From: Chrysomallon squamiferum
Taxonomy: Eukaryota; Mollusca; Gastropoda; Neomphalida; Peltospiridae
Direction: 5' to 3'
Assembly (NCBI GenBank): GCA_012295275.1
Contig: CM022673.1
Location: 22,385,413-22,449,412 of the forward strand
DNA length: 64,000 nucleotides
Below, one piece after another: positions 12,941-25,181 of this stretch. How positions within the stretch are numbered: position 1 is the stretch's first letter; every line of letters starts with the position of its first letter. Below the pieces are notes generated by a model, which saw only the letters and a list, made by a program, of their open reading frames with translations, was not told the origin of the DNA and made no database searches. Made by a program: the position numbers and the translations under genes.

Positions 12941-13345
12941 CACTGTAAGGAGACCAAAGAAATATTCCAATGCAGAAGTGACCTCGTAGAGAATATTCAA
13001 GTAAAAGTCATCCAGTACAATTCAATAACATTCTATAAGATATCCAAGTAAAGTATTTTACAAGAATCAAGTAAACCTTCAGATGTGAAACTGAAGTGGA
13101 ACATTCTTCAAGGACCCCAGTTAGAACATTCTATTACAAGATCTCAAGCAGAACATTAGATATGAACATTAGATTTCTTAACGTTGTGTAATAGGAACCA
13201 TAAATAAAACAAGTAGGATACCATGCAGGTCATTGTGGTACCAGACAAATCTTTGAATATTCCAGACATTATTTTCTGCAGAACATTCTAATATTAAGAA
13301 CATTTCAGTTGAAAAATATTTCAATTTAGTCTCCTTCTGGAATAT
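12940..13345. repeat. Degenerate array rich in GAAnnTTC palindromes
   Basis: Within about 400 bp there are six exact GAAnnTTC palindromes (GAATATTC or GAACATTC, at about 12993, 13100, 13125, 13256, 13281 and 13340) plus several half copies such as GAACATTAGA. Spacings of roughly 25-30 bp recur, with AAGTA or CAAG segments between them, suggesting an old minisatellite. The array lies just downstream of the SOAT stop codon (minus strand), so it is probably in its 3' UTR. The motif equals two inverted heat-shock-element pentamers. Confidence 0.55.
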
Positions 13346-13426
13346 TCTATTACAATGAAATACTGCAGAAAAGATTTGTTCAGTGAAGAGTAATTCTCTT
13401 GTTCCAATAGTTCTCTTGAGCTTGTG

Positions 13427-16400
13427 TTAAATCTTAATGCCAGCAAAATCACAAGTCCATGATCTTGGTATGAGGTAGTCCAAAAAGTTATCCTGAAGAA
13501 TGAAAAAATTAAAAAAACATAAATAATTTTAAATATTAAACAGCTGAACATTTGCTTTCATTTTTTTCTTTTTTAAAGATTATTGAGAAGATGTTATTCC
13601 TTAATGTAACCCAGAATAAATCTCATTTGCTTTCATGATTTATTCAGAATATTTATTTATCTGAAATAATAAATCTGTTAAGACTACAAAGAGATTATAC
13701 ATTAAGAAAGCAGATGCAGTAACATACTAATTTTGTATAATCATATAACTAGCTTTATATATAAATAATTAAGAGGAGAAAATTAAACAAAAAAGGAAGC
13801 AAACATACACTATATTCCTAAAAACATGTTTTTAATGAAAAAAATAATGTACATCAGTGATCAGTCTTAAATAAAGAAGGATAAGTGTAAAAAAATAAAA
13901 AAATAAAAAAATAAAAAAATAAAATAATATATATATTTTAAAAATAAATTTCAACAACACAAAATTATAAAACTAAATAAAAAGAAGTAAACAGTCTGCT
14001 TACTGAATTAACAGGACAGTTTTGTCTGGCATACCACTCCATACTGTACAAACACATGAGAAGTCCATTTCCTGTAAACAGTGCAACCCACATGAAAACA
14101 TTCCAACTACGAGAGGAGCCTTTATCTGTCAGGAAGATAAATCCAACTGAAATAAAACAATAACAGTGCATGTATTTTTCAGTGTGGTATTTCAAAACAA
14201 AAAAATGACAGAACTTTCATTTGTATTTTATAGAATAACTGCATTTATTTTTCAATATAAAATGTTACATTATATTTGTTGCAAAACATTAATATTTTAT
14301 ATGTATGATATTATGAAATTATGTATTGTTTTGATTTAATCATTGTTTTTCTGACACTTAAAAAATAAAAAATGCTTGCTTTAAACAACATAATATAAAT
14401 AATAATGGTAATGAAAATAATAATTAAGATAAAATATTCATATTTTAATCAACTTGTTAAACTGCATCTACATGTATTAACAACAGCTATTCTTTAATAA
14501 TTTAACTGTCTTTAAGATAAATAAATAAATAAATAAGTAAATAAACACACAACCACATCCAGCAAACATGACAAAGAGGACTGGGTAGAAGAAGCCAAAT
14601 GATACAATTAGAACATATTCATGGAAGACAGCCGATATGAGAAACACTCCCGCCATTGCTGCTGCTCGATTCCTGTACCCTAGAGCCTGAAAGAAGATGT
14701 AAAAAATAAACACATAACAAGATACAAGATGTAAAAAATAAACACAGAACAAGATACCAGATGTAAGAAATAAACACACACAAGATATAAGATGTAAAAA
14801 TGAAACACATAAGATGCAAAATAGAATGAAACACGTAACATGATATAAGATGAAAAAATGAAACACATAACAAGATGCAAAATAGTAATGAAAATAATAT
14901 ACTGCGTAATTTCTAATTACTTAAAACAAACCTTGCAGATATCTTTGTACACATAGGTATAAAGCCAGTCATGAACAACCACATTCCATGTGCGGTAGTA
15001 GTTGGAAAACGTTGTTGAATTCCACCAATCCTGTACATTTAATAAACAAATTGTAAAGTAAGTATACACGTGATCTACATTTAGATTTAAGCATAAAAAA
15101 TACCAGAAAATATAAACATGTTTACTGGTTTTTAAAATAACTAATATACAAATATATATATATTTTTCTTATAATAAATATATATAATATATATTTGTGA
15201 TATTTTAGATAATTCTTTCTTGGGAATTTATATTTTCTTTTCATTTAAATAATATTTAGTAACTCTTCAATCAAATACTGAACACATAAAATAAAACAAA
15301 AAACATTTAAAAAATAAACACTGACCTTGTAAAACAGTCTGTCAGCAAACCTGAGCATCTCAGCAAATGCATTCAGCCATGAATGGAGAATGGCAAAAAA
15401 TGCTGAAAGATAAAAAACTTTTTTAAAAATTTAAAAATTTAAAAATTATATAATAAACAACTTGGTTACTCTCCAAAAATACATATATAAAAAAATATAT
15501 ATTTCAAGAGATAAAAATTTAAAATTTTATAATGTTCAAACAAGAAAGATAAATGTCATCAATAAAAAGTATAAACAATCTCCACAAAAAATATTTTGAG
15601 ACTTTTCCATCCATACAGAAAATTGAAATAAGGGAGGTATCCTACCTATGAAAAGAACCAAGGTGCCTGGCAGCATGCAGCCAAATGCAGACAGGAGAAG
15701 AGCTTTCGGTGTGACGTGTTCCTTGTTGAAATTTCTAAATACAGGGACACAGAATCGCTCAAATATGTAGTATGTGTACAACAAACAGGCTCCAACCTGG
15801 GCAAAGTTACTCACAACATAACTCCAACGTACTGAGTGCGTTCTGAAATTGATACATTTATTTAATTTTCATTAAGTGCATTTTTCGTGTATGACAATTT
15901 CCAAGTAAATAAATAAATATATAAATGAAATGTTGTTAATATTATTATTATATTTTTTTAGGTTTTTTTCCTTATTTTTTTTATCACATATTAAATATGA
16001 AAACAACATGATTCTTAGTTTAAGTGAAAACAATTAAACATGAGACTGTCAGTCACCTGGGATACGAGTCTCTGTAGATAAGTGTTGGAGCAAACAGAAA
16101 ATAAAGATATTTTGAGAAATCTGGACAAGGTGAGTTGTCAGGATTGTCTGAAAAATAAAAAAATAAAAAAATAAAAAAAAATGTGGATTTATGAATAAAA
16201 AGAGTGATGGTCAAACAGAGACAATCATACACAGATACAAATTTTGATGACTGATTCATTGATTTAATGCATAATAATTATAACCAGAGTGTAAAAAAAT
16301 CCTCACCATCATTCTTTTTAAACTCAATGACTCGTGGAATATTCGATCTCACAAAGGCATGAACTTTCATGACTAATCTTAACTGAAATAAATATTTAGA

Positions 16401-19400
16401 ACATTCACAATATAAAAATAAAGTTAATTCCAGATGTTCTTTATTATTTTCTGTTTATTAAAGAAGCACAAAATTTTGAAATGAAATAGAATTTTGAAAC
16501 AGTTTCAAAGACAAATTTAATATATAAATAAGTTAACTTGTAAATCATACCACTCTAAAATCTAATAGTCCTAAACAAATTCATTACAGCAGCTTGCTAA
16601 ACACTGGATTTAGTGTTACAGAAACAAATGTATTTGGTGAATAAAAAAGGTTAAATCTTTGGTAAAAAAAAGTTGAAGTTTATAAATATGTTGTTTAAAT
16701 TAAACCTGTTCACAAGTAATTATCACAGATGAAGCTGGGGGAAGCTGATTCTCGTAAACATACTTGACAGGTAGAACCAGAAACAGAATTTCAAAGAAAC
16801 AAAATAGAGCAAGGAAGACATAGTCAAGTTTTTCTGAAAAATAATTTTAAATCACTTTTATTATATTTTTTAAATATTATGAAAATTTTAATTTATTTAT
16901 TTATTACTTTTTATTTTTTTATTAATGATAGTTTTAATCAATTAAAAAAAAGAGTATTTAATATATCTTTGTGTTTTATAATGAATATGTTATTCAGGAC
17001 ACAGCAATAAATTAAATGTTTTCACATAACATATTTACTGATTCATGAATATCTGTGTAATGCATGACCAATTTTTATGGAAAATTAACAGTTACATAAA
17101 TTAATTTCCTAAATTACATGTAATAAGAGTGAAAAATAATAATTCATAAAAAATAAAACTCAATAAAATGGACTCACTGACTGGTCCAGGAGGCCGTGTC
17201 CTAGTCCAGTAATAGAAGGCAGGGTACACAACGAGGAGAGTGCTTCCCTGCATACATACCCACAAAAACATCACTTTAGGAATTTTACCCATGGCCCAGT
17301 GAATGAGATCAAAATCAAGACACAGCCTTGAAAGAACACTGTTTTGTTAACAACTTCTATACAAAGTTAGCTTCTTTACTAAAATAATTAATGTATCATC
17401 ATCATCATCATAATTTTTGTTTGTCACTGTTATTAATAATTATTAATTATTACTGTCATTATTGTCATAATTATCATTATTATAATATTATTATTATGAT
17501 CATTATCCTTATTATTATCATTATCATTAACATCCTCACCTCTGTTTTTCCACGTAGTCATATATGAGGGTTTGTAAACTGAACACAACTAAAATTGCCA
17601 CAAAAATGTGATAAATAGTTCGTATGTGACTTATCTCAAACAGATCACTGAAAAACAAAAAACAAAAATAATTGTAAGTTATTTACCAAGAAAGAATTAT
17701 ATTTTATTATCCTTCAACTATGTGAGGTAATTATTAAGAGATATAATTTAATCTTTCACAGACAAAACATTAATTGTTTTGGGGTTTTAAAATAAAAATA
17801 AACTCACGTAAGCACTGATCTTCTATTGACAAATATTTTATCTGGCAGTTCATCATGACTGCTTCTTTCTTTTCTGAAAAAATAAATAAAAAATAAACAC
17901 TCACAGCATCAGATGAATTTTAATTATTTGTTTTTCTCAGCTTCAGAATTATTTCTCTCTTTAATTAACAAATTGTTTTTTAAATTTAAGAATAAAAATA
18001 ACTAACTTAAACAATATTTTAATCAGTCCATAAATTAAAAACAATGCATCAGTATAATTTTTATAATATAAATGTTCTTTTATTAAAAAATGAAATTAAC
18101 ACAAATTAATTCTGAATGGTAATGTATATTATTTTCTTCCAGGAAAAACAGAACTTTGTATGCTGTATACTCACTTGTGGGGGTGTGGACAGAGATTACT
18201 ATTTGTGCCATCAAGTTCAATCTGTTCCACTTCATTGACAAATGTATCAAACAGTTCTGTCAGTTTACCATTCAATTTGTCTATTGCTTCACTTCTAAGT
18301 TGCTGAAAACATTTGTAATTTGTTTTTATGAAAATAGATACAAACTTTATATTGGTAATATTAAGACACATCCCAAATTATTAAATAATCATTAGCAAGA
18401 CAATATTCCAGTATATTATTAAACACCTATATATACACACTCACAAAAAAGGAAAAAAAGAACCCTGAAAAAAAATAAAACTTATTAAACAATCTAGCAA
18501 AAGAAAATTCAGAATATTTTCATTACATTACTATCGTGTGAACTGAAAGTATTAGGTCAACATTACTAAGACTTAATGAAAAATAATATTACTGTTAAAA
18601 TATTATAATGTCAACATCATCCGTTATCTAAACACATACATAAATATAACAACAAATCATGCAGAATATTATGTCAAAGCAACAAATAATTTATTATTAG
18701 AAAACTGAGTAGAGGTTTTTAAATTAAATGAATATTTGCTAAAATCTACTGTTGATATAATAAGAAGTCTGAAAAAATATTCAAGGATTGAATGCAATTT
18801 AATCAACAAATGTACCAGAACATTTATAATTTGCTAATGAACTACATTACTGAATCAGAGTAATTATTAAAAATTTGGAAAACATTAAACTTACTACTAT
18901 ATAATTGTTTATACAGAGTTACAGGTAAAAGGTGTGTATTTACCTGAGCATGGTCCCTGATTCGTTGAAGATTAATCTGTCGGTATGGGCCATTTTGAAC
19001 AGGGCTATCTGAATCTAATGTATATTTATATAAAGAATTAATTTCATTACTATAAAGATACAAAACAAAAGAGTTCAAAAATAGATAATACACACAAACT
19101 CCCTAATAAGAAATTAAATGAACATTAAGACCATTGAAAATACATAATATTAATAAATACAAACACTGTCAGAGTCATTTGTCAAAAAGGCAAACATAAA
19201 AATAATTTTCTAGTGGACTAGTCACATACATAAAGCAAAATTAAAATATTTTTCTTTCAAAAATAAATAAATAAATAAAGTATTTATAAACTTAACAAAT
19301 TAAGATCCTTTATCATAAAATAATAAATATTTTAATGTGTATATATGCCAAATTTAATTATCAGTGTTGTCATAAAATTATTAATTGTTTAAAGTATCAC

Positions 19401-22400
19401 TTAAATAAAAGTTTTATTTCATTCATTCACTCAGTGAACACAAACATGAACACACATTCCTTTTTACCTCAAAACTTACACAAAACCAATAAAATACATA
19501 ACACATTCTGAAATATGCATCAAACATAGATATGTACAAATATCCACAGTGAAAAATATATTTAAATATACAGATATGTCAAACTAACAGAGGTACATAC
19601 TGTATTGCAGTAATAACTTATTCAATATGGGGTCTACAACAAGCCACATGTCAGAACGTTTTGAACATACCTGCTGTTTATCTCCAATTTTCCTAACATT
19701 TTGTTTTTACTTTGCATTAACAGAATTTTCCTGTCTCAGAATGTAAAACATGTTAGTTATTCAAGCTGTTTATTTCCAACAACTCATGATTTTTTTTCCT
19801 TTGCAACTGATTTGCTTATCTTGTATTCTTTTTATATGTACTTGCAAACCTGTGTACACTTTCTGGGTTTTTACAGAGCAAAAATGTTCTAATTCAGTAT
19901 ATGAAAATAACTTTATACTTCCAAAATGTCTTGTATCTTGTACAATTTTCTCTGAATAGAAACCAAACGTTGATTTGATGAAAATGAATCTGGCAGGCAG
20001 ATTTTGACAGTTTTTAGTACAAACAGGACATTTCACCTGCAAAGGTGAGCAAGAATAAATATATCATACGGCAGTGAGACAAAAAATGTTAACTTTGAAA
20101 GTGGAAAGTTTTCATCTTCTTTAAATAATAACTGTATTCTAATAAATTTAAAAAAAAAAAAAAAAAAAAAAATAGATAAAATAAACAGATATAATGCAAA
20201 AAGTTTATCAACAGTTCAATCAAATTTTATCAAATTTTTTTTAATAAAGAAAGTGAAATCAGAAAATTGGGATTTCACTAAAATATTAATTTGTTCCATT
20301 TAAGTCAAGTAACAAGTAATTTTCAAAAAGTTATTTCTATAAATATCATTCGATATAATAATATATAACTAATAAGCCCTTTCTCTAAGTATATGTGAAT
20401 ATATACATACAATGTTGTTCTGCAACATAAGATTAGTTTCATCTGTGATGATATAAATAAGAATTAAATACTTTCTGTGTTATTTCCAAGTATTAATATT
20501 ATTGTTAACTAAAGAACATATCTCTTTTAATAACAATTTGGTATTTAGTAAAATATTAAGTGAATTTTTATTTTATTTTTTTAAGAGGTAATTATATATC
20601 TATATATACAAACACATACACATTGATATATATACTGATACACATTAACAAACAGATACAACATAACACATTAAGAAATACAGATACAACATACACACAC
20701 TAACACATACAGATTCAACATATACATATTAACAAACAGATACAACACACATATACAATATATACACATTAACAAACACAGATACAACACACATATACAA
20801 CTTACACACATTAACATGGACACAATAAACACACATCAGCAAACACAGGCACAAGATACACACAGATACAACATCCATACATTAACACACAGATATACCA
20901 TATGCAAATTAACAAACACAGATAAAATATATGCACATTAACAATTACAGATACAACATATGCACATTAACAAACACACAGATACCACAAATACACATTA
21001 ACAAACACAGAGATATAACATACACACATTAACAAACACGGAGATAGAACATACACACATTAACAAACACAGATACAAACATACATACAGATACAAAATA
21101 CACACGTACAAAGTGAACGTGTTACAAACACACCCACACACACATACTGATGCAGTAATTCACTCCTTTCTCGCTATCTACTTCACTATCAGCGTCTAGA
21201 CAATGGTGGACATCTGTGTCACTGTCAATACATACACAATATACTTGACCTTATTATTCTGTACATAAACAATAGAAATATCTTATCAACCTGAGGAAAT
21301 CAACAACTCAGCTCTGTGGATTATCTCCAAAAGTTTATTATTCAGATGTTTACTAATTAAACTTTTAACATTATAATCATATTTATGTGCTAAAAACTTG
21401 ATTGTACATGTCTCCTGTATGGCAATAACAATAATAATATACCACCAATATTACAACTTTGTGAGTTATCTTTTAGCAAATGCTTATTTACTTCAATTTG
21501 TTTTAATTCAAATTATCAATTTACACATTTAGCAGGTCACATAAAAACTATAATGAAGAAAACAAAGACATCAACACATACAGACTCACAAACACATGTA
21601 GCAGACCATTGATTTACACTAACTGCATGATAGTAACAGTAATAATACTAATAATTATCTTGTAACTTAAACAATTAACAGGTTTATATATACAGTTAAC
21701 TCAAATATATATGTTAACAGATTTAATATGTACAACAAGTTTGTTACAAAATTACAAAAAGGTAACAAGATGTAAAATTAAAAATGTCAGGTTTAGTCAA
21801 ACCAAATTCAGCTAGTATTATCTATTTAAATCTACATTAATGTTACATACTGTTACTTTTTAAAATTCTTTGTGTGAAGATAATAATTAATAAATATATA
21901 TTTTTGCTTAACTGAACCATTTCAGACCTATGTTTTTGGATTAAAAACGATACTTTTATAGTATCATTTTTTACCTTATTATGGAAAGGTGAAAAGTTTC
22001 ATTTTCAGAACTGATTGGTTGATATTTTTAAGCATTAATTCTGAGCATGAATATTCTGAAGTTAGAACAATATTGTGATAGTGTAAGGATTATTATGTAC
22101 TAAAGAATCAGTGGGTTAAGAGAAAAAAGATAATGTTGCTAGAGTAATGGAATAAATATTATAAAGAAAATTATTGCTATTGCGTGTCCTAGTGACTAAT
22201 GCAGACTTCATGATTTTGACCTCTTGTATCATAGTTTCTTACAAAACACTCAGTTGTAAGTTATCACAGAATATTCAGTGTACTGCAGCACTTATTCAGT
22301 GGTCCAGTTTTGTCTCTTATCACATATCAAATTTTTCTTATTTGACACCATACCCTCTTTTCTGAAAGGGCAGAAATGACAAATTCTGAGTGGATCTACC

Positions 22401-23396
22401 ACTTCCATCATAAATATTAACTTTTATTTCTAATAAGTTTTCATCATCAGTGGGTTTTTTTTTATCATTCCAAATAAAAGGAAATTAAACAGAATAATAA
22501 TAATAATTTTTTTCAAAAATTAAATGAAATATAATATAAAAAGTGGGCTTGATACACTGCATAAATTTACCCTCAGTAGTAAAGTGTTAAACAAAGCAGT
22601 TTAATCAAAAATGTATATCAGAATAACCAAACAGTTCAGTGATGAAATGGTGATCTGAATAATCTGCAGTATATATTAAACTGAAGATGATATAGCTCAA
22701 CATGACTATATAGCCACTACCTCTTGTTACTCCTTGACCACAATTGAGCAGACAAAGATTCAAGGTTAATTTTTCATAATCAATTAATATATGAAGGCTT
22801 GATTATTATTAAATTGCTTTTACAATTTATTTTTTACACATTATTAAAATGAAATTTATTCTGTCTTTGTATAACTTTCTTTTTTTTTTTTTTTTTTCTT
22901 AATTACTATTATTATTGTAATTAAAATTTGTATACATCTTAACATTTTACCGCATATATTTTGGATTTTATTTGTTTTGTTGTTTTCATTTATTTACTTA
23001 TTTATTTATTTTTAATAATGTAAATGACACTCATCAACTAATGTACCACGAAATAAAACTTGCTTAAAATATCCTTTTAAATGGAGTCCTATAATACAAT
23101 TGGAATCCACGTACGTCACAATCATATTCATCAAAAATAACATTCATAGTCATACTGTATCAGTGTTACAGTGTTACTGACCACTGAGTCATTGTGAGTG
23201 TATGTTTTATGTGTACGAAAACAACAACAAACGTGTTTATCACTCTTAACCTAACTTAAGCAGAAATCTTGTGGAAATAAAATGTTTAATGACTTCACAA
23301 CATTCAAAACAACATAACATAATTTAATCTAGACTTACCGTTGTTCACCACATTCCCATTACCGATTTGTTGATCAGAGCCGTTTTCATCGGCCAT
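13427..23396 (-). CDS. SOAT1: Sterol O-acyltransferase (SOAT/ACAT), MBOAT family, 15 coding exons
   Basis: An ER membrane enzyme that esterifies cholesterol with long-chain acyl-CoA. Exons in transcript order: 23396-23339, 19014-18944, 18302-18175, 17873-17808, 17647-17540, 17326-17178, 16833-16706, 16382-16307, 16147-16057, 15842-15646, 15402-15326, 15030-14932, 14686-14554, 14146-14004, 13492-13427. All join in frame to 529 aa, or 551 with the optional exon at 21213-21148 (human SOAT1 is about 550). A hydrophilic N-terminus (~1-115) is followed by multiple hydrophobic segments. Diagnostic motifs: [18 protein letters not shown] (exon 9), FYKDWWN at 381-387 split between exons 11 and 12, and SAVFHEY with the presumed catalytic His438 (exon 13). 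The C-terminus (EWYARQNCP, then [10 protein letters not shown]) also matches the family. The 4.3 kb first intron separates the start codon exon. Gene orientation is convergent with the dipeptidase gene. The family call is certain; SOAT1 versus SOAT2 orthology cannot be decided for an invertebrate. Confidence 0.96.
14697..14880. repeat. Minisatellite of ~33 bp units in SOAT intron 12, abutting the exon 13 acceptor
   Basis: Five to six imperfect units of the type AAGATGTAAAAAATAAACAC followed by ATAACAAGAT-like sequence, starting about 10 bp outside exon 13. On the transcribed strand the units read as T-rich tracts (TGTGTTTATTTTTTACATCT…), so they extend the polypyrimidine region of the acceptor. 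Spurious hydrophobic frames (Phe/Leu/Tyr/Cys-rich) arise from it. Confidence 0.85.
20148..20172. repeat. Poly-A tract in SOAT intron 1
   Basis: An A run of about 24 bases interrupts otherwise ordinary AT-rich intron sequence. It reads as poly-T on the transcribed strand. No source element for a retroposed poly-A tail is recognisable in the adjacent sequence. Confidence 0.8.
20595..21125. repeat. Degenerate minisatellite, consensus about ACACATTAACAAACACAGAT + ACAACAT
   Basis: About fifteen to twenty imperfect units of roughly 27-30 bp lie in the long first intron of SOAT. Each unit combines ACACATTAACAAACA with GATACAACATA, with point and length variation. The minus (transcribed) strand is correspondingly GT/T-rich. 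The array ends about 20 bp before the 3' boundary of the candidate extra exon. Confidence 0.85.
21148..21213 (-). CDS. SOAT1: Probable additional or alternative SOAT exon (66 nt, phase 1-1)
   Basis: On the minus strand an AG acceptor (GACACAG, AG at 21215-21214) and a GTATGT donor (from 21147) bound 66 bases that stay open in the SOAT frame. They encode [22 protein letters not shown], an acidic, soluble segment like the rest of the cytosolic N-terminus. Both borders are phase 1, so inclusion between exons 1 and 2 preserves the frame and adds 22 residues (529 to 551). The stretch is clearly GC-richer than the surrounding intron. It could be constitutive or a cassette exon. It has no homologous motif that I recognise. 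Confidence 0.6.
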
Positions 23397-23530
23397 GCTG
23401 GTTGTTTTGGGTTAAAATGACACGTGTCACGTGACTAAGACGTTTCCACATCAGTTTCCGTGACTTGCGAAACACATTTTATATCAGAGTTAATGAACTT
23501 ATCGGAAACACTTTGCACCAATCAACACAT
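23397..23530 (-). promoter_or_regulatory. SOAT1: Proximal promoter of SOAT with twin CACGTG boxes
   Basis: Two CACGTG E-boxes (23421-23426 and 23428-23433) lie 25-37 bp upstream of the start codon. They are embedded in the overlapping 10-bp palindromes GACACGTGTC (23419-23428) and GTCACGTGAC (23426-23435). The latter equals the CLEAR/M-box core bound by MiT/TFE factors and is also a USF/SREBP-type E-box. Further out are a TATA-like tgatataaaa (about 23478-23488) and a CCAAT box in reverse orientation (ACCAAT near 23517). Site identity is read directly; regulator identity is inferred. Confidence 0.5.
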
Positions 23531-23903
23531 GCGATTTCGGATTAATCTTTTTCGTTATTAAAACAATCAGGTCACGGGTAAATGGTTGGGTGTACAATTT
23601 TGGCATTAATTTTTTAATACGTGATACTTTGACCTTTTTATTTATTTATTTATTTATTTATTTTATTACCTACGCGTTGAAGATTACAACTCAGAAAGTG
23701 TGCTTAGAAATGAAGCAAATATGAATTTATCGCACGCTCACTCAGTGATTGATGTTATATGACTAGTATTTTAAACTGTTAGTGTTAGTAAATATAAAAT
23801 TTAGATAGCATCTTGAATTCTTCACAAGCACCTTCTCTACAGTTTAAATTCTAAATTATTCATAAAACGTATAGGGTCGAACGTTACTTTATTTCAATTT
23901 TTC

Positions 23904-23907
<4 letters not shown>

Positions 23908-23949
<42 letters not shown>

Positions 23950-23950
23950 G
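23908..23950. repeat. (AAT)n microsatellite
   Basis: About 14 AAT units lie upstream of the SOAT promoter, between it and the transposon-like element. Confidence 0.95.
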
Positions 23951-24080
23951 TAATGGTAATAGTAACTCCTGAACATTACAAGTATAGGAATATATTTGAC
24001 ATCATGTTATTTAGTCCTTGTCCAACATTTAGGACAGTGTAAGCTGTCGCAATTGATTGATCATTACTGTAAGCATCATC

Positions 24081-24155
<75 letters not shown>
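24081..24155. repeat. Palindromic microsatellite (AAT)n-(ATT)n
   Basis: About 14 AAT units turn directly into about 10 ATT units, so the two halves are mutually complementary and the tract could fold into a long hairpin. The poly-Ile open frame seen here is an artefact. Confidence 0.95.
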
Positions 24156-24158
<3 letters not shown>

Positions 24159-24560
24159 GACGTCATAACACACATAAAAGTAGAGAGAGACTCACACAAA
24201 TATACATACATACATAAATATATTTTATGACCCATCAGTACAAAAATGGAGAGACACAGAATTAAATATGCCTTTACTCAATACATTATGTAGTTTGTAG
24301 TTAAATTGTATACATGGATCAAAAACTATCGCCTCAGAAACTAATTTTTACTGATCGATATTTGTTAATTTAATTTTAAAACTATTCATATTCAAAATTA
24401 TCACCTCTTTTATGAAATTCTGGATCTACTCCTAGTTAGCCTTACACATTTTAAATGATACATTTTAACTAACACCATAATAAATATTATCACGAAATTT
24501 AAAAAAAAAAAAAAAAAATAATGGGTTTTACATTCTCGTGTAAAATTAAATTACATTAAC

Positions 24561-25058
24561 CTAGAACTTTGTACTTCTAGTCCGGTTGCCAAACCCCAGA
24601 TTTTTGGAGAACCTTGCAATACAGTCCGTACACAGTTTTTTTTTGCTGTTTCTATACCTCCGAGATGTGCTCTTTAAGAATCTGAATGATACCACTCTGT
24701 CATCCTTGAGCAATCCGCACAATATGCAAATTAAGGCCGCCATTACTGAAAATCTTGTTTTAGTCAATATCTCAGTAACTATGTATGGTATCAAAATAAT
24801 TTTGGTGTCTATCCCCATGTTTTGAGGGGTAAAGAATCAGATTAAGCCATTTCAGTCAAGATCACACCAATATTTTGTGCTGTATAGGCATATTAAGGCC
24901 GCCATTACTGAAAATCTCGTTTTCGTTAATATCTCGGTAACTACACATGGTATCAAAATAATTTTGGTGTCTATACACATGTTTTTAGGGGTAAAGGATC
25001 AGATCAAACCATTACAGTATTGAACACACCAATATTTTCTGCAAAATATGAAATAAGG
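24561..25058 (-). repeat. Left long terminal inverted repeat with ~160 bp tandem subunits
   Basis: Two full tandem units begin with TTAAGGCCGCCATTACTGAA at 24731 and 24893, and a third starts with TAAGGACCGCCATTATTGAT near 25054, giving a period of 160-162 bp. Each unit carries GGTATCAAAATAATTTTGGT, a TTTnAGGGGTAAAG(A/G)ATCAGAT segment and ACACCAATATTTTnTGC. The outer 110 bp (24621-24730) is non-repeated. The whole arm is the reverse complement of the right arm. Confidence 0.9.
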
Positions 25059-25181
25059 ACCGCCATTATTGATAATATCAGTAATAGCGGCCTGGTAAAA
25101 GCAGGCACTTCTCTGTTATTGAAGCGCCTGGTTCTGCCAGAGTGGCTCACATATATCTTCTCGTCCAGGTAGAGCTGAAAG

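Noticed and set aside
14477-14866. Long hydrophobic minus-strand frames in SOAT intron 12
   Set aside because: They join the genuine exon 13 to the translated ~33 bp minisatellite; only 14554-14686 is coding.
20595-21125. CRISPR-like regular repeats
   Set aside because: The units are contiguous, degenerate and lack unique spacers; this is an intronic minisatellite in an animal genome.
23976-24173. Poly-Ile and poly-Tyr/Leu frames over AAT/ATT arrays (also 35.6, 44.1 and 45.4 kb)
   Set aside because: Artefacts of trinucleotide repeats.
24561-24825. Opposed open frames of 79-92 codons in both terminal repeats (24.6-24.8 kb and 27.4-27.7 kb)
   Set aside because: The same sequence occurs in inverted orientation in both arms and is open on both strands; it is terminal repeat, not a gene.
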